A stretch of DNA of 64,000 nt from JBNLAN01 sp050302175 (GTDB lineage Bacteria > Pseudomonadota > Zetaproteobacteria > Mariprofundales > Mariprofundaceae). Numbering within the stretch: position 1 is the stretch's first letter; each line of letters begins with the position of its first letter. The position numbers were made by a program, and so were the translations under genes. The stretch is from positions 1-64,000 of the forward strand of contig JBNLAN010000009.1 of the NCBI GenBank assembly GCA_050302175.1, given 5' to 3'. Shown piece after piece: positions 26,655 through 39,030 of the stretch. Under the pieces are notes generated by a model that had not been told where the DNA came from, ran no database searches, and saw only the letters and a program-made list of their open reading frames with translations.

Positions 26655-28247
26655 ATGGCAAGGGTCGTCTTAAAAACGTCGCGGGGAGAGCATGCGTTTA
26701 TGCTTGGTGGCGAACAGACAACCATCGGCCGTCATCCGCAGAATGATGTCTGTGTGCATGACCCGATGGTTTCGAAAAGTCATGCCCTGATTATTCGCGA
26801 TGGCGAAAAGTTCATTTTCCGTGATTTAGGCAGTTCCAATGGTTCTTTTATCGCAGGCGTTCGAGTCACCGAGCGCACGATGAAGGATGGTGATGTGATT
26901 ACGCTTGGTCACGCAAGCCTGACATTTGAGCTCAACGAGATGAGCGAAAGTGTAGCCCGCATGGTTAATTTTGTTGCAGATAGTGAAAACAGCCAGATTC
27001 AGGAGCGTGTCCAGCTCGAGAGTGTGGAACGCTTTCTGCCTGAGCAGAAAGTTTTCGATCTGAACGTGTTGCGTATGGATTATGAGAAGTTGCGCCTGGG
27101 CAATGAACTTCTGCAGAGAATCGGTCTGGAGCGAAGCATGACAGCGGTCATGCAAAAGGTCGCGGATGAACTGATGAATATGTTCCCCGCCGACCGCTGT
27201 GTCATCATGCTGAAGGAGGATGGCTCCGAGGAGCTGATGCCTTATGTAGTGCAAAGCATTTCCGGCCAGTCGGAAGATACCGTACATGTTTCGCAATCCG
27301 TTCTCAAAGAGGTGATGAACAGCAAATCTGCGGTTCTGATTTCTGAAGGTGGCGGTGATGATTTCGCACCCACCTCGTCGCTGGTGATGCAGGGTATTCG
27401 TGCGGTGCTGTGCGCGCCGATTATGCACGGCGATCAGTTTCTGGGCATTGTGCACCTCGATAGCCAGCAGCAGGGATCGAGTTTCGAGCATAAGGATTTG
27501 ATGCTGCTTGGAAGTATCCTCCGCTTTGTTGCGATGTTTATTGTGAATAGCAAGTTGATCAAGGAGATTGAGCAACAGGCCAAAGCACGGGTGAAGTTTG
27601 AGCGTCTGCTCTCCCCAAGCGTGGTCGAGCAGCTGATGCAGGGAAAAATTTCTCTGGAGCAGGGTGGTGAGCTCAGGAATGTGACGATTATGTTTGCCGA
27701 CATCCGCGGATTTACCAAAATGGCACAAAGCTCTACCGCACCTGATCTGGTTAAAATGCTGAACAGCTATTTTGAGATGCTGGTTGAGATCATCTTTGAA
27801 TACGGCGGCACGGTGGATAAATTTATCGGCGATGAAGTGATGGTGTTGTTTGGCGCACCGGTGGATATGCCAAATGCCGCGGATCAGGCAGTTGCTTGTG
27901 CGCTGCGTATATTGAGTGCGCTGGAAAACTATAATCAGAATCGACGAGATGCCGGCGAGGAAGAGGTCAAGGTGGGGATTGGTATCAGTACCGGCGAGGT
28001 GGTTGTTGGTTCGATTGGTTCGAGTCGTACCATGCAGTACACCTGCATTGGTGATGCTGTGAATATTGCATCGCGTCTGACCGATATCGCAGAGGGAAAT
28101 CAGATACTCATGACCGATGCCACACGCAAGCGTATGAAATCGAAAGTGAAAACAGAGCCGTTGCCGCAGGCGAACCTGAAAGGTATTGCAGGGAAAACGC
28201 TCGTTCACTCCGTTAAGGAAATGCTGGATATTACCAAGGGTGAGTAG
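26655..28247 (+). CDS. FHA-GAF-class III nucleotide cyclase
   Basis: A 530-residue cytoplasmic signalling protein. Residues ~20-90 are an FHA domain (TIGRHPQNDVCVHDPMVSKSH and FRDLGSSNGSFI), which binds phosphothreonine. Residues ~145-300 are a GAF domain. Residues ~340-520 are a class III adenylate/guanylate cyclase: metal-binding D349 in MFADIRGFT, second Asp in KFIGDEVMVLF, and the Asn/Arg transition-state pair in GDAVNIASRL. All catalytic residues are present, so it should make cAMP (or cGMP). Two cNMP-binding proteins are encoded at 32.5 and 43.2 kb. Inputs would be a phosphoprotein and a small-molecule or redox signal through GAF. Confidence 0.93.
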   Translation: MARVVLKTSRGEHAFMLGGEQTTIGRHPQNDVCVHDPMVSKSHALIIRDGEKFIFRDLGSSNGSFIAGVRVTERTMKDGDVITLGHASLTFELNEMSESVARMVNFVADSENSQIQERVQLESVERFLPEQKVFDLNVLRMDYEKLRLGNELLQRIGLERSMTAVMQKVADELMNMFPADRCVIMLKEDGSEELMPYVVQSISGQSEDTVHVSQSVLKEVMNSKSAVLISEGGGDDFAPTSSLVMQGIRAVLCAPIMHGDQFLGIVHLDSQQQGSSFEHKDLMLLGSILRFVAMFIVNSKLIKEIEQQAKARVKFERLLSPSVVEQLMQGKISLEQGGELRNVTIMFADIRGFTKMAQSSTAPDLVKMLNSYFEMLVEIIFEYGGTVDKFIGDEVMVLFGAPVDMPNAADQAVACALRILSALENYNQNRRDAGEEEVKVGIGISTGEVVVGSIGSSRTMQYTCIGDAVNIASRLTDIAEGNQILMTDATRKRMKSKVKTEPLPQANLKGIAGKTLVHSVKEMLDITKGE

Positions 28248-28283
28248 TGCCCGGTTCTGTTTGAGTTCGGCTCAATGTTGTGA

Positions 28284-29951
<1,668 letters not shown>

Positions 29952-29990
29952 CTTTTAGCGGTTCTTCCGCGAGCTCTGTTCTCGCAGAGA

Positions 29991-30182
29991 TTATTTCAGC
30001 TTGAAAATACCGAGCGCCGCACAAATTGCTCCGCCAACCATTCCGATCCAGGCTTTGGCTGGCACGTTGCCGCCGAGGGCACGCCCGATTTGTGCACCTG
30101 CTGAATCGTAAATATTGTAGCCCCACACAATCAGGGCAATTCCGACAATAATGAGAACGATGCCGATCTGTTTGTTTTTCAT
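29991..30182 (-). CDS. DUF3185-family small membrane protein (63 aa)
   Basis: GGAGG six bases before the ATG at 30182 decides the start; the frame is open upstream but not coding there. The product has two hydrophobic helices (residues ~5-23 and ~42-60): KQIGIVLIIVGIALIVWGYN, then an SAGAQIGRALGGN loop, and PAKAWIGMVGGAICAALGIF. This is the DUF3185 pattern. Function unknown; members are small inner-membrane proteins. The gene is divergent from the FAD oxidoreductase, with 95 bp between the starts. Confidence 0.85.
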   Translation of the reverse strand: MKNKQIGIVLIIVGIALIVWGYNIYDSAGAQIGRALGGNVPAKAWIGMVGGAICAALGIFKLK

Positions 30183-30277
30183 ATCTCCCTCCGTAAGGCT
30201 CAGTATTCGCATACGCTTTTGAAAAATCAACCAAGCGGCAGCTTGCCGCCCCCTTTCACAGCAGTGAGGATGCACGC

Positions 30278-31909
30278 ATGAATGAGTTATATCACTATCG
30301 TATTACGCAACTTGCCGTGGATTTGGATGAGGACGAAGCGGCGCTGCTCGATCGCCTGCGGGAAATGCATGGCTGGCCGGCGCAGAAGCTCAAAGCTCTC
30401 AAGGTTGTACGGCGTGCGATTGATGCGCGTAAACGCTCAAATATACACTTTGTCTGCTCAGCAGAAATTGAAACGGCAGGAAGATTACCACTCCCGCTTC
30501 CTGGCGGTGTGGAGGAGATCGCCGCTTCGGCACTGGATATTGCAAAGCCAGCCGAGTTGGCCGTTACGGCAACCGCGCCACGGCATGTGGTGGTGGTTGG
30601 GGCAGGGCCTGCCGGACTGTTTGCCGCATTGGCACTGGCGGAGGCGGGCGTGCGGGTGACCTTGCTGGAGCGCGGCAAGCCGGTGGAGGAACGCATGCGG
30701 GATATCGGGCGCCTGCGTTCGCGTGGCGAACTTGATCCCGAGAGTAATATCTGTTTCGGGGAAGGGGGAGCGGGTACCTACACCGACGGTAAACTCTATA
30801 CCCGCATCAAGCATCCGTTTGTGCGCTGGGTGCTGCACACCTTTGTTCGTTTTGGTGCAGACAAGCAGATTATTGTTGATGCGCATCCGCATATTGGTAC
30901 CGATCGTCTGATTCGTCTTGTGCGAAATATGAGGCATGCACTTGAATCATTGGGTGTGGACTATCGGTTCGGGGCGAGGGTGGATGATTTTGTATTGCAA
31001 AGGGAGCAAGGGGGTGGCCTCTCGATACGCGCAGTGCATTTGGCTGACGGTGGTGAAATCGAGGCGGATGATGTGGTGTTGGCGACCGGCCATTCGGCCC
31101 GTGATACCTATGTTCGTTTGCAGCAACTGGGTGTGCGAATGGAGGCGAAGTCTTTTGCCGTTGGTGTGCGTGCCGAGCATCCGCAAACGCTGATTGATCG
31201 TATTCAATATGGTTCCGAAGTAGGCAGGCTTGGGGCCGCAGAATATTCGCTCACCCATCAGGTGGCTGATTCACATATGGGGCGTCGTGGCGTCTATTCG
31301 TTTTGTATGTGCCCCGGAGGGCTGATCGTGCCCTCGCCGACAGAAGCTGGAATGCTGGCGATTAACGGCATGAGCAATGCGAAGCGTTCGGCGGTGAATG
31401 CGAATTCGGGGGTGGTGGTGCAAATTACTCCGGAAGACATTGTGCGCCATGGCATTGCAGCTGATGCACTTTGCGGGGTTACTTTGCAGCGTGAGCTGGA
31501 GGCGAAGGCCTTTTCGATGACTCATTCGCCCTATTCGGCACCAGCCATGCGCCTGACCGATTATCTACAGCGCAAAGCAAGCGGAACTCTGGCGCATAGC
31601 AGCTACAAGCCCGGCATTGAAGCAGTGGATTTATGGGAGCTGTTTCCGGCATGGCTGGCTGAGCCGCTGGCCGAAGGCCTCGAAGGTTTTGGTATGAAAA
31701 TGCGAGGTTATGTGACTGAGGAGGCCAACTTGCTGGGTGTGGAGTCGCGCACCAGTTCACCCGTACGTATTTTACGTGGCGAAAATATTGAATGCGAAGG
31801 AATTGCCGGGTTATATCCCGTTGGCGAAGGAGCCGGTTATGCAGGCGGCATTGTTAGTGCAGCCGTGGATGGTTTGAAGGCCGCTGCCGCCATTTTATGC
31901 AGGGGATAG
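30278..31909 (+). CDS. FAD-dependent oxidoreductase (COG2509 type)
   Basis: A 543-residue flavoprotein. An N-terminal ~90-residue domain (YRITQLAVDLDEDEAALLDRL) precedes a Rossmann FAD loop, VVVVGAGPAGLFAALALAEAG, with LLERGK as the ribose-binding Glu. GELDPESNICFGEGGAGTYTDGKL and VLATGHSARDTY are features of the uncharacterised FAD-dependent dehydrogenase group. The C-terminal GLYPVGEGAGYAGGIVSAAVDGL is the FAD-closing motif. No partner gene is next to it, and the substrate is unknown. Cytoplasmic, no signal peptide or membrane segment. Confidence 0.88.
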   Translation: MNELYHYRITQLAVDLDEDEAALLDRLREMHGWPAQKLKALKVVRRAIDARKRSNIHFVCSAEIETAGRLPLPLPGGVEEIAASALDIAKPAELAVTATAPRHVVVVGAGPAGLFAALALAEAGVRVTLLERGKPVEERMRDIGRLRSRGELDPESNICFGEGGAGTYTDGKLYTRIKHPFVRWVLHTFVRFGADKQIIVDAHPHIGTDRLIRLVRNMRHALESLGVDYRFGARVDDFVLQREQGGGLSIRAVHLADGGEIEADDVVLATGHSARDTYVRLQQLGVRMEAKSFAVGVRAEHPQTLIDRIQYGSEVGRLGAAEYSLTHQVADSHMGRRGVYSFCMCPGGLIVPSPTEAGMLAINGMSNAKRSAVNANSGVVVQITPEDIVRHGIAADALCGVTLQRELEAKAFSMTHSPYSAPAMRLTDYLQRKASGTLAHSSYKPGIEAVDLWELFPAWLAEPLAEGLEGFGMKMRGYVTEEANLLGVESRTSSPVRILRGENIECEGIAGLYPVGEGAGYAGGIVSAAVDGLKAAAAILCRG

Positions 31910-31928
31910 AGATAGTGAAGGGCTGCTG

Positions 31929-32411
31929 CTAATAGTGCGCGTAGTGGTGGTATATGCTTATTTTCGCACTCTCATCGAATGAGACGACATCGAAGGCATC
32001 TTTTCGGTCCCCCATCTCCATGCCGGGCGTGCCAACTGGCATGGCGGGCACCGAAAGGCCCCGAATCGTTTTGTCACCACTTTCAATCAGGTTCTTGATA
32101 TCGTTTGCGGGCACATGGCCTTCGATCACGTAGCCTTCGACGAGCGCGGTGTGGCATGAGGCTGCCAGTGCGGGAAGTTTCTGTTGCTGTTTCACCTTCT
32201 GCACATCATCGGTTTTAATACTGGTAACTTTGAAACCGTGTTTTTCCAGATGCGCGATCCAGCTGCTGCAGCAGCCGCAGGTGGGGCTGTGATAGACCGT
32301 GATCTCATATGCTTTACCCTGGCGTACGTTCTGGTCCCAGGTGCTGTCCGCCGCAGAAACCGGGATTGCAAGCAGCAGGGTGGCAGTGAGCAGAAGAAAG
32401 GTTTTCAGCAT
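31929..32411 (-). CDS. DUF411-family periplasmic metal-binding protein
   Basis: GGAGG before the ATG at 32411 and the signal peptide LKTFLLLTATLLLAIPVSAA fix the start. The mature part has ITVYHSPTCGCCSSWIAHLEKHGF, a thioredoxin-like fold with a CGCC motif, and CHTALVEGYVIEGHVPANDI, both features of DUF411. Members are linked to copper or other metal tolerance in the periplasm; the Cys, His and Met residues (PAMPVGTPGMEMG) suit metal binding. The C-terminal HHYAHY may add a site. It converges with the FAD oxidoreductase, with 19 bp between stops. Metal specificity is inferred. Confidence 0.87.
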   Translation of the reverse strand: MLKTFLLLTATLLLAIPVSAADSTWDQNVRQGKAYEITVYHSPTCGCCSSWIAHLEKHGFKVTSIKTDDVQKVKQQQKLPALAASCHTALVEGYVIEGHVPANDIKNLIESGDKTIRGLSVPAMPVGTPGMEMGDRKDAFDVVSFDESAKISIYHHYAHY

Positions 32412-32485
32412 GACGAGCCTCCAAAGCCATAGATGATAACGCAGCTCCGGTAATGCTGCCAAGATGTACGGGAAGCGAGTAAAGC

Positions 32486-32932
32486 TCAGGAGTAGTCCTG
32501 GTCGGAAGGTCCCGGGTGCGGCCAGCTTTTCACGGCTCGCTCGGTGCCAAGATCACGCATCTTTTCGGCAAACTCCTGATGCTCCCAGGCGATATCGTTA
32601 ATTACTTCGATTGGAAATGCCAGGGCGGTGACTTTGCTCTCGGCCACCGCATCGGCAACCGGGGCACTTAATCCCGATGCGGATATTTCGCCCAAAACAT
32701 CGCCGGCGCCCAGGTTGGCAACGGTTGCACCATCCACAATGATTTTAACATCGCCTGCCATGATCAGAAAAAGGTGGGGATTGAATTCGTTTTGACGGAT
32801 CAGGATGTCGCCAGGCTCCAATTTGGTCATGGTCGCCTTGGTGGCTAGCATGTCGCGGTCATCATCGTGCAGAGTCGAAAATAGTGCGTGTGAATTAATA
32901 AAATCGCTAATTTTCTTGGCTTCTGCAGTCAT
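32486..32932 (-). CDS. cyclic nucleotide-binding domain protein (148 aa)
   Basis: A single CRP-like cNMP-binding beta-roll without a DNA-binding domain. MTKLEPGDILIRQNEFNPHLFLIMAGDVKIIVD is the first half; LGAGDVLGEISASGL is the phosphate-binding cassette, but the Arg usually found in GE(I/L)AL-x-x-x-R is not present, so tight cAMP binding is doubtful. GGAGGGG precedes the ATG. It may act as a protein partner of a cyclase pathway or bind another ligand. It lies between the DUF411 gene and purB, on the same strand. Confidence 0.82.
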   Translation of the reverse strand: MTAEAKKISDFINSHALFSTLHDDDRDMLATKATMTKLEPGDILIRQNEFNPHLFLIMAGDVKIIVDGATVANLGAGDVLGEISASGLSAPVADAVAESKVTALAFPIEVINDIAWEHQEFAEKMRDLGTERAVKSWPHPGPSDQDYS

Positions 32933-32991
32933 AAACCCCTCCTAACCCAGAGTCGTGATTTCTAGCAACAGAGGGAAATCTATCTGTGCGT

Positions 32992-34374
<1,383 letters not shown>

Positions 34375-34577
34375 CTATATTAGGCGCATTGCCAGCGGCG
34401 CGAGCATTGCGCTGAATTGCGTAATCTACACACTGGGCCGATTTTTCGAAAGTGTGCTACGCTCCATTGTAGGCGGGTGAATGAGAAAAGCCTGTGGATA
34501 TGTGTTTCATATTCTTGCCGGTTGCCAAAAGCTCGCTTAAAGTGCGAGTATCGCCGAGAAGGGGAAGGTGGAGTGGT

Positions 34578-34964
34578 ATGAGAAAATTCAGCGTCTTTGC
34601 AATTGTGTTGGGCTCTTTTCTTGTTCTAAACAGCGGAACAGGGTGGGCTGCCGAAAATGATGCGGCTTCGGCTGCTCGCGGGCTAAAGATATTCCAATCC
34701 ATTTGTTCGCACTGCCATACCACCACCCATGAGGCGAGCTCGGTCAAGGCTCCGGGGCTGAAGGGAGTGTTTGATCGCCATAATGAAGCCTGGCTCAACC
34801 AGTGGCTAACGAGTCCCGAAGCCTTTGCCAAGAAAGATGAAACAGCCAAGAAGTTGGTTGATTCCCATCCTTACAAGCTGGTAATGCCAACATTCCCCCA
34901 GATGCAGAATCCAGATAATCGGGCTGATGTGATTGAATACCTAAAGACCCTTAAGGACGACTGA
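34578..34964 (+). CDS. periplasmic monohaem c-type cytochrome
   Basis: A Sec signal peptide (RKFSVFAIVLGSFLVLNSGTGWAA) precedes a class I cytochrome c domain. The haem motif is CSHCH, and the Met ligand is probably in VMPTFPQMQNP; LKTLKDD is the closing helix. The start at 34578 is chosen for the signal peptide and the GGTGGAG site before it. It should carry electrons in the periplasm, for instance to a terminal oxidase, but no oxidase is present here. The last 14 bases overlap the 3' end of the large AsmA-like gene on the other strand. Confidence 0.92.
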   Translation: MRKFSVFAIVLGSFLVLNSGTGWAAENDAASAARGLKIFQSICSHCHTTTHEASSVKAPGLKGVFDRHNEAWLNQWLTSPEAFAKKDETAKKLVDSHPYKLVMPTFPQMQNPDNRADVIEYLKTLKDD

Positions 34965-37593
34965 TCTGTTCTTTTTCAGGCGGGTGATTTGGAAGCGTAG
35001 TATATTCAACTTCCGGCCATTTACCGCTGATGAGCCCCTCCTGTTGTTTGTTGCCTTTCAGTGTCGATACCGCAATTGATATCTTTCCGTCTGCGGCCAT
35101 TTCTCCGTTGCCGCTGAAAAGTTTCCCCTTGCTCTGCATATTGAAAGATTTGATGTCGAGTTTATTGTTTCTTAACCGCAGGCGTAGTGAGGCTTTGTCG
35201 AACTCCAGAGGTTTGTCACTCATGCCAAGTTCCAGTAAGCGCTTAAGGCCACCGCTTGTTGCCGGCTGCCATTGTCCACGATAGATATCAATATCCCCAT
35301 TACCCCGCCACTCTTCAAGTCCGTCAAGGGGCAGTGCTCCCTCAAGGAAGATATTTGCATACAGTTTTCCGGCTATGCGGCTGCTGAGTTGTTCGTTGAG
35401 CCCTGAGATTCTCTGGATGCGGATAGCAGAGGCCTGGAATTGCCCGCTGAACCTGGCTTTCCCGGCCTCTTCAAATATCAGCTCACACTGATTTGAATAG
35501 AGACTGCCACCCGCAGTATTCGCCTCGAACTCGGTCAGAGTCATGTTTTGAGCTTGCAGCCGGAAGTGGCTGTCGATTCGGTTTAAAATGTTGGAGCCTA
35601 TCGACAGGCGGGCATTTTTAATTTGGCCTCGCACAGCGAGCGAATCAAAGCTTCCAGACACGAAGGGCATGCTCTCAAAACGCGCCGTGGCATTTTCGAT
35701 GTCAATGCTCGCGTGGTTTTTGCCAAAATTGACGTAGCCTGAAATTTTTGCGCGTTCATCACCGCGCCGCCATTGAAGCGATCTACTTTTTGCGATGCCA
35801 TGACGCAATGAGAGGTCGCCTGCCCACGCATTGGAACCGTATGAGAAATCCATTAGCCGAAGGTTGCCAGATGTGTTGGCAAGCCAGGCGGTTGCGGCGC
35901 TATGCGGTGGTGTGAGCGCAAATTGCCTGAGCCATCCCGTCAACTTGCCGGCAACAGCGGAGAACGCCTGTGGCATTTGCACCTTCTGGTTGCGGAGGCG
36001 GGTGAAATCGAGATTCAGGCCTTTGATCGAGAGGCGGTCACCTTTGCCGGGCTGGTGCCACCACGTTGCGGTTTTAACAAAAGAGTCCGCCAGACGCATC
36101 TGATCGACGTTGAGGATACTCTCTTGCTCCGAGAGACGGATGCTGCCGCGCATGGTGAGCGGTGTGGCTTTTATCTTTTTCCATGCTTCCCCAATATTCA
36201 GGCGCATGTCACTGGCATCAAGATTGAATTTCGCCTGTCCTGTGACGGTTGCGAAGCGGATGTTTTTCGCGCTGATCTCTCCTTTCAATATCCCGGCGCC
36301 CTCGAATTTCATCGGGCTGCCAGAGGCGGTCATGATGGCGCTGGCAACGGGCAGCCAGATGTTACCGGGTGTATTAAGTGTGGCGGTGCCCTGCCAGCCG
36401 GAACGGCTGTATACGATATTGGAAAGCTTCAGATTTCCCTTTTTACCCGAATCACTGAATACGATTTCCGGCGCGGTGATTTTACCGTTTGGCGACAGGA
36501 TAAGGCTGGGTAGAGAGAAGCTCATTTCAGGCAACTGCCCGGTTGTTTCAGGCGTTACCGACAGTTTGTCCAGTTTTCCATTGGCGGAGAATATCCAGCC
36601 GGAGCTTTCGGTCCAGCTCATTCGTATCTCCGTATCTATCTTGCCGGAAAAGGGTAATGCTGTTTTGGTTGCCAGGAGGATGTCACGGATGCTGGCCTTG
36701 TTGGTCTGTAGCACCGATTCGCAACGGCCTTCGACATCGCAGGCTCCGCTTGTGGAGATGACGCTCTGGGGGGAGAGGTGCACAAAGGCATCCTTCCAGC
36801 TCAGGTTACCATCGAGATCGCGGTTAAGTTTGCCACGCAGGATGACGTCTTGCTCTTTGATGCCTGTATCAATCAGGTGCAGCTCGCCAAAGCTGCTCCA
36901 TTGATGGTCAGCCGACATCTCGAAGGTCAGCGCACCGCTTACGTGGGTTTTTCGCCATGCTTTGGGGATATTTGCGTGAAGAAGCAGGGAGAAGAGTGGC
37001 AAGTGCTCCAGTTTGACTTTGCCGAAACTTTTGCCGGGCACACCCTTCGCAAATGCAACCTGCCCATGGCCGGAGAAGAGGTTATCCTGCCCTTTGGTGA
37101 GCACTTCCCAGCGAAGTTCGCGGTCGGGGCCTATATTGCGCACATCGAGCATCACATTGGAGAAAATCTCTTCGCCATCGGCAGAGATCAGATGTCCGTC
37201 CCGAATCAGGAGCTGATCCAGGCTGGTTGTGGTGCTGGGCAGGGCTTGTTGCAGTTCGCCGGTCAGCTGCAAGCGGGTATCATTGAGATAGATGGCCGCC
37301 ACTTTCGGATGATCAGAAAGCGCGGAAAAAAAATCGATGCCAATCTCGATGCGGGGCGACTGAAGCCGCCATGCCGGATGCTGGATCGAAGCATCGGTCA
37401 GGATAATTGCGGGTCCGCGAAGGAAAGAGAACTGGATATCTCCCACCTCGACAGGCACGCCTATGGCATCCCTGATGCCCTGCATCCCTTTCGCTTTGAG
37501 CGCATCGAGGTCAATTCTGGCAGCAATGAAGGCTGCCGTGAGCAAGGCAATGGCTACGCCGGCGATGATGCCCTTGCGCAAGCCCTTCGACAT
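34951..37593 (-). CDS. large AsmA-like envelope protein (880 aa)
   Basis: Residues ~8-26 form an N-terminal membrane anchor; the rest is periplasmic and strand-rich, as in AsmA/TamB/YhdP-type proteins that form lipid-carrying grooves between the membranes. GVPVEVGDIQFSFLRGPAII and ISIAVSTLKGNKQQEG near the C-terminus fit the AsmA-like N- and C-terminal domains. Known members help phospholipid or outer-membrane transport. It starts six bases after the gatB stop, so it is the last gene of the gatC-gatA-gatB transcript. It overlaps the cytochrome c gene at the 3' ends by 14 bases. Confidence 0.85.
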   Translation of the reverse strand: MSKGLRKGIIAGVAIALLTAAFIAARIDLDALKAKGMQGIRDAIGVPVEVGDIQFSFLRGPAIILTDASIQHPAWRLQSPRIEIGIDFFSALSDHPKVAAIYLNDTRLQLTGELQQALPSTTTSLDQLLIRDGHLISADGEEIFSNVMLDVRNIGPDRELRWEVLTKGQDNLFSGHGQVAFAKGVPGKSFGKVKLEHLPLFSLLLHANIPKAWRKTHVSGALTFEMSADHQWSSFGELHLIDTGIKEQDVILRGKLNRDLDGNLSWKDAFVHLSPQSVISTSGACDVEGRCESVLQTNKASIRDILLATKTALPFSGKIDTEIRMSWTESSGWIFSANGKLDKLSVTPETTGQLPEMSFSLPSLILSPNGKITAPEIVFSDSGKKGNLKLSNIVYSRSGWQGTATLNTPGNIWLPVASAIMTASGSPMKFEGAGILKGEISAKNIRFATVTGQAKFNLDASDMRLNIGEAWKKIKATPLTMRGSIRLSEQESILNVDQMRLADSFVKTATWWHQPGKGDRLSIKGLNLDFTRLRNQKVQMPQAFSAVAGKLTGWLRQFALTPPHSAATAWLANTSGNLRLMDFSYGSNAWAGDLSLRHGIAKSRSLQWRRGDERAKISGYVNFGKNHASIDIENATARFESMPFVSGSFDSLAVRGQIKNARLSIGSNILNRIDSHFRLQAQNMTLTEFEANTAGGSLYSNQCELIFEEAGKARFSGQFQASAIRIQRISGLNEQLSSRIAGKLYANIFLEGALPLDGLEEWRGNGDIDIYRGQWQPATSGGLKRLLELGMSDKPLEFDKASLRLRLRNNKLDIKSFNMQSKGKLFSGNGEMAADGKISIAVSTLKGNKQQEGLISGKWPEVEYTTLPNHPPEKEQISRP

Positions 37594-37599
37594 TTTCGC

Positions 37600-39030
37600 T
37601 TAGCCCTTTAGAAGTTCGGTCAGACGCTGGTTAACCAGTGCCGGATTGGCCTGCCCTTTCGAGGCCTTCATCACCTGTCCGACGAAGAAGCCGAGTAGTC
37701 GGTCTTTACCACCTCGGTACTCTTCCACCTCTTTCGGGTTAGCATTTAGCACTTCCATGATCATCTGGTCGATAGCACCGGTGTCGGTCACCTGTTTCAG
37801 GCCTTTCTCCTCGATGATGGCATCGGCATCTTTGCCCGATTCCATCATCGCATCGAGCACATCCTTGGCGATTTTGCCGGAGATGGTGTTATCGGCAATG
37901 CGATCCAGGAGGCCCGCCAGTGCTTCAGCGGATATAGGTGAGTCACTAATGTCTCTGCCTGCTTCTTTCAGGCGGCCGAGCAGTTCGTTGGCCATCCAGT
38001 TGGCACACCGTTTCGGATCGGCCGGGTGGGCTGCTACCAGCGATTCGTACCAGCCCGCCAGTTCACGGGACTGGGAGAGCACATCGGCATCGTAAGCCGA
38101 TAGCCCAAACTCGGTTTCAAAGCGCTTGCGCAGCTCACCTGGAAGTTCCGGCATGCCTGCCCTGATGGCATCGACCTCCTCCTGCGATACGCGCAGGGGT
38201 GGCAGATCCGGTTCGGGGAAGTAGCGGTAGTCGTGCGCCTCCTCCTTGCCGCGCATGGAACGGGTCTCACCTTTGACGGAGTCGTACAGGCGTGTCTCCT
38301 GCACCACTTTGCCGCCATCCTCGATTAGCTCGACCTGACGGATTACTTCGTGTTCGATAGCCTGCTTGATAAAGCGGAAGGAGTTGAGGTTTTTCAGCTC
38401 GGCACGGGTGCCGAACGGTTCGCCCGGACGACGTACCGAGACGTTGGCATCGCAGCGAAACTGACCCTTCTCCATATCGGCGTCGGAGACATCGAGGAAA
38501 CGCACCAGCTGATGCAGCTGTTTCAGATAGGCCACCGCTTCGTCGGCGCTGCGCATATCCGGCTCGGATACGATCTCCATCAACGGTACACCGGAGCGGT
38601 TCAGATCGATATGGGAGACCGCTTCCAGCCCCTCATGCATCGATTTGCCTGCATCTTCCTCCATGTGGATGCGGGTGATGCCGATCCGTTTCTCGCCATC
38701 TTCGGTCGGGATATCGAGATAGCCGCCTTCGACGATCGGTACGGCAAACTGCGAAATCTGGTACCCCTTGGGCAGGTCGGGATAGAAGTAGTTCTTACGA
38801 TCGAATTTCGACTCCAGATTGATCTTTGCATTGATGGCCAGGCCGGTAAGGATCGATTTGTCGACTGCCACGGTATTGAGTACCGGCAGCTGACCGGGCA
38901 TACCGAGGCATACCGGGCAGGTCTGGGTATTGGGTTCGGCACCGAACTCGGTGGAGCAGCCGCAGAAGGCTTTGGTCTTGGTGTTGATCTGGCAGTGGAC
39001 TTCCAGTCCGATGACGACTTCCCAGCTCAT
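37600..39030 (-). CDS. gatB: Asp/Glu-tRNA amidotransferase subunit B
   Basis: GatB binds the misacylated tRNA and carries the kinase/transamidase site. [20 protein letters not shown], the zinc-type Cys block [36 protein letters not shown], and the C-terminal tail-helical YqeY-like domain are present in 476 residues. Its start overlaps the gatA stop by four bases (ATGA). GatCAB converts Glu-tRNA(Gln) to Gln-tRNA(Gln) and Asp-tRNA(Asn) to Asn-tRNA(Asn); its presence suggests the organism lacks GlnRS or AsnRS, or both. Confidence 0.97.
   Translation of the reverse strand: MSWEVVIGLEVHCQINTKTKAFCGCSTEFGAEPNTQTCPVCLGMPGQLPVLNTVAVDKSILTGLAINAKINLESKFDRKNYFYPDLPKGYQISQFAVPIVEGGYLDIPTEDGEKRIGITRIHMEEDAGKSMHEGLEAVSHIDLNRSGVPLMEIVSEPDMRSADEAVAYLKQLHQLVRFLDVSDADMEKGQFRCDANVSVRRPGEPFGTRAELKNLNSFRFIKQAIEHEVIRQVELIEDGGKVVQETRLYDSVKGETRSMRGKEEAHDYRYFPEPDLPPLRVSQEEVDAIRAGMPELPGELRKRFETEFGLSAYDADVLSQSRELAGWYESLVAAHPADPKRCANWMANELLGRLKEAGRDISDSPISAEALAGLLDRIADNTISGKIAKDVLDAMMESGKDADAIIEEKGLKQVTDTGAIDQMIMEVLNANPKEVEEYRGGKDRLLGFFVGQVMKASKGQANPALVNQRLTELLKG

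Noticed and set aside
26826..28208. 460-residue open frame on the minus strand opposite the cyclase gene
   Set aside because: It is the antisense shadow of a gene with complete FHA, GAF and cyclase motifs, has no ribosome binding site, and its His/Gln/Asn-rich composition is typical of shadow frames.
36110..36904. 264-residue frame on the + strand inside the large AsmA-like gene
   Set aside because: Composition typical of shadow frames, and the minus-strand gene runs through it without interruption with AsmA-like features.
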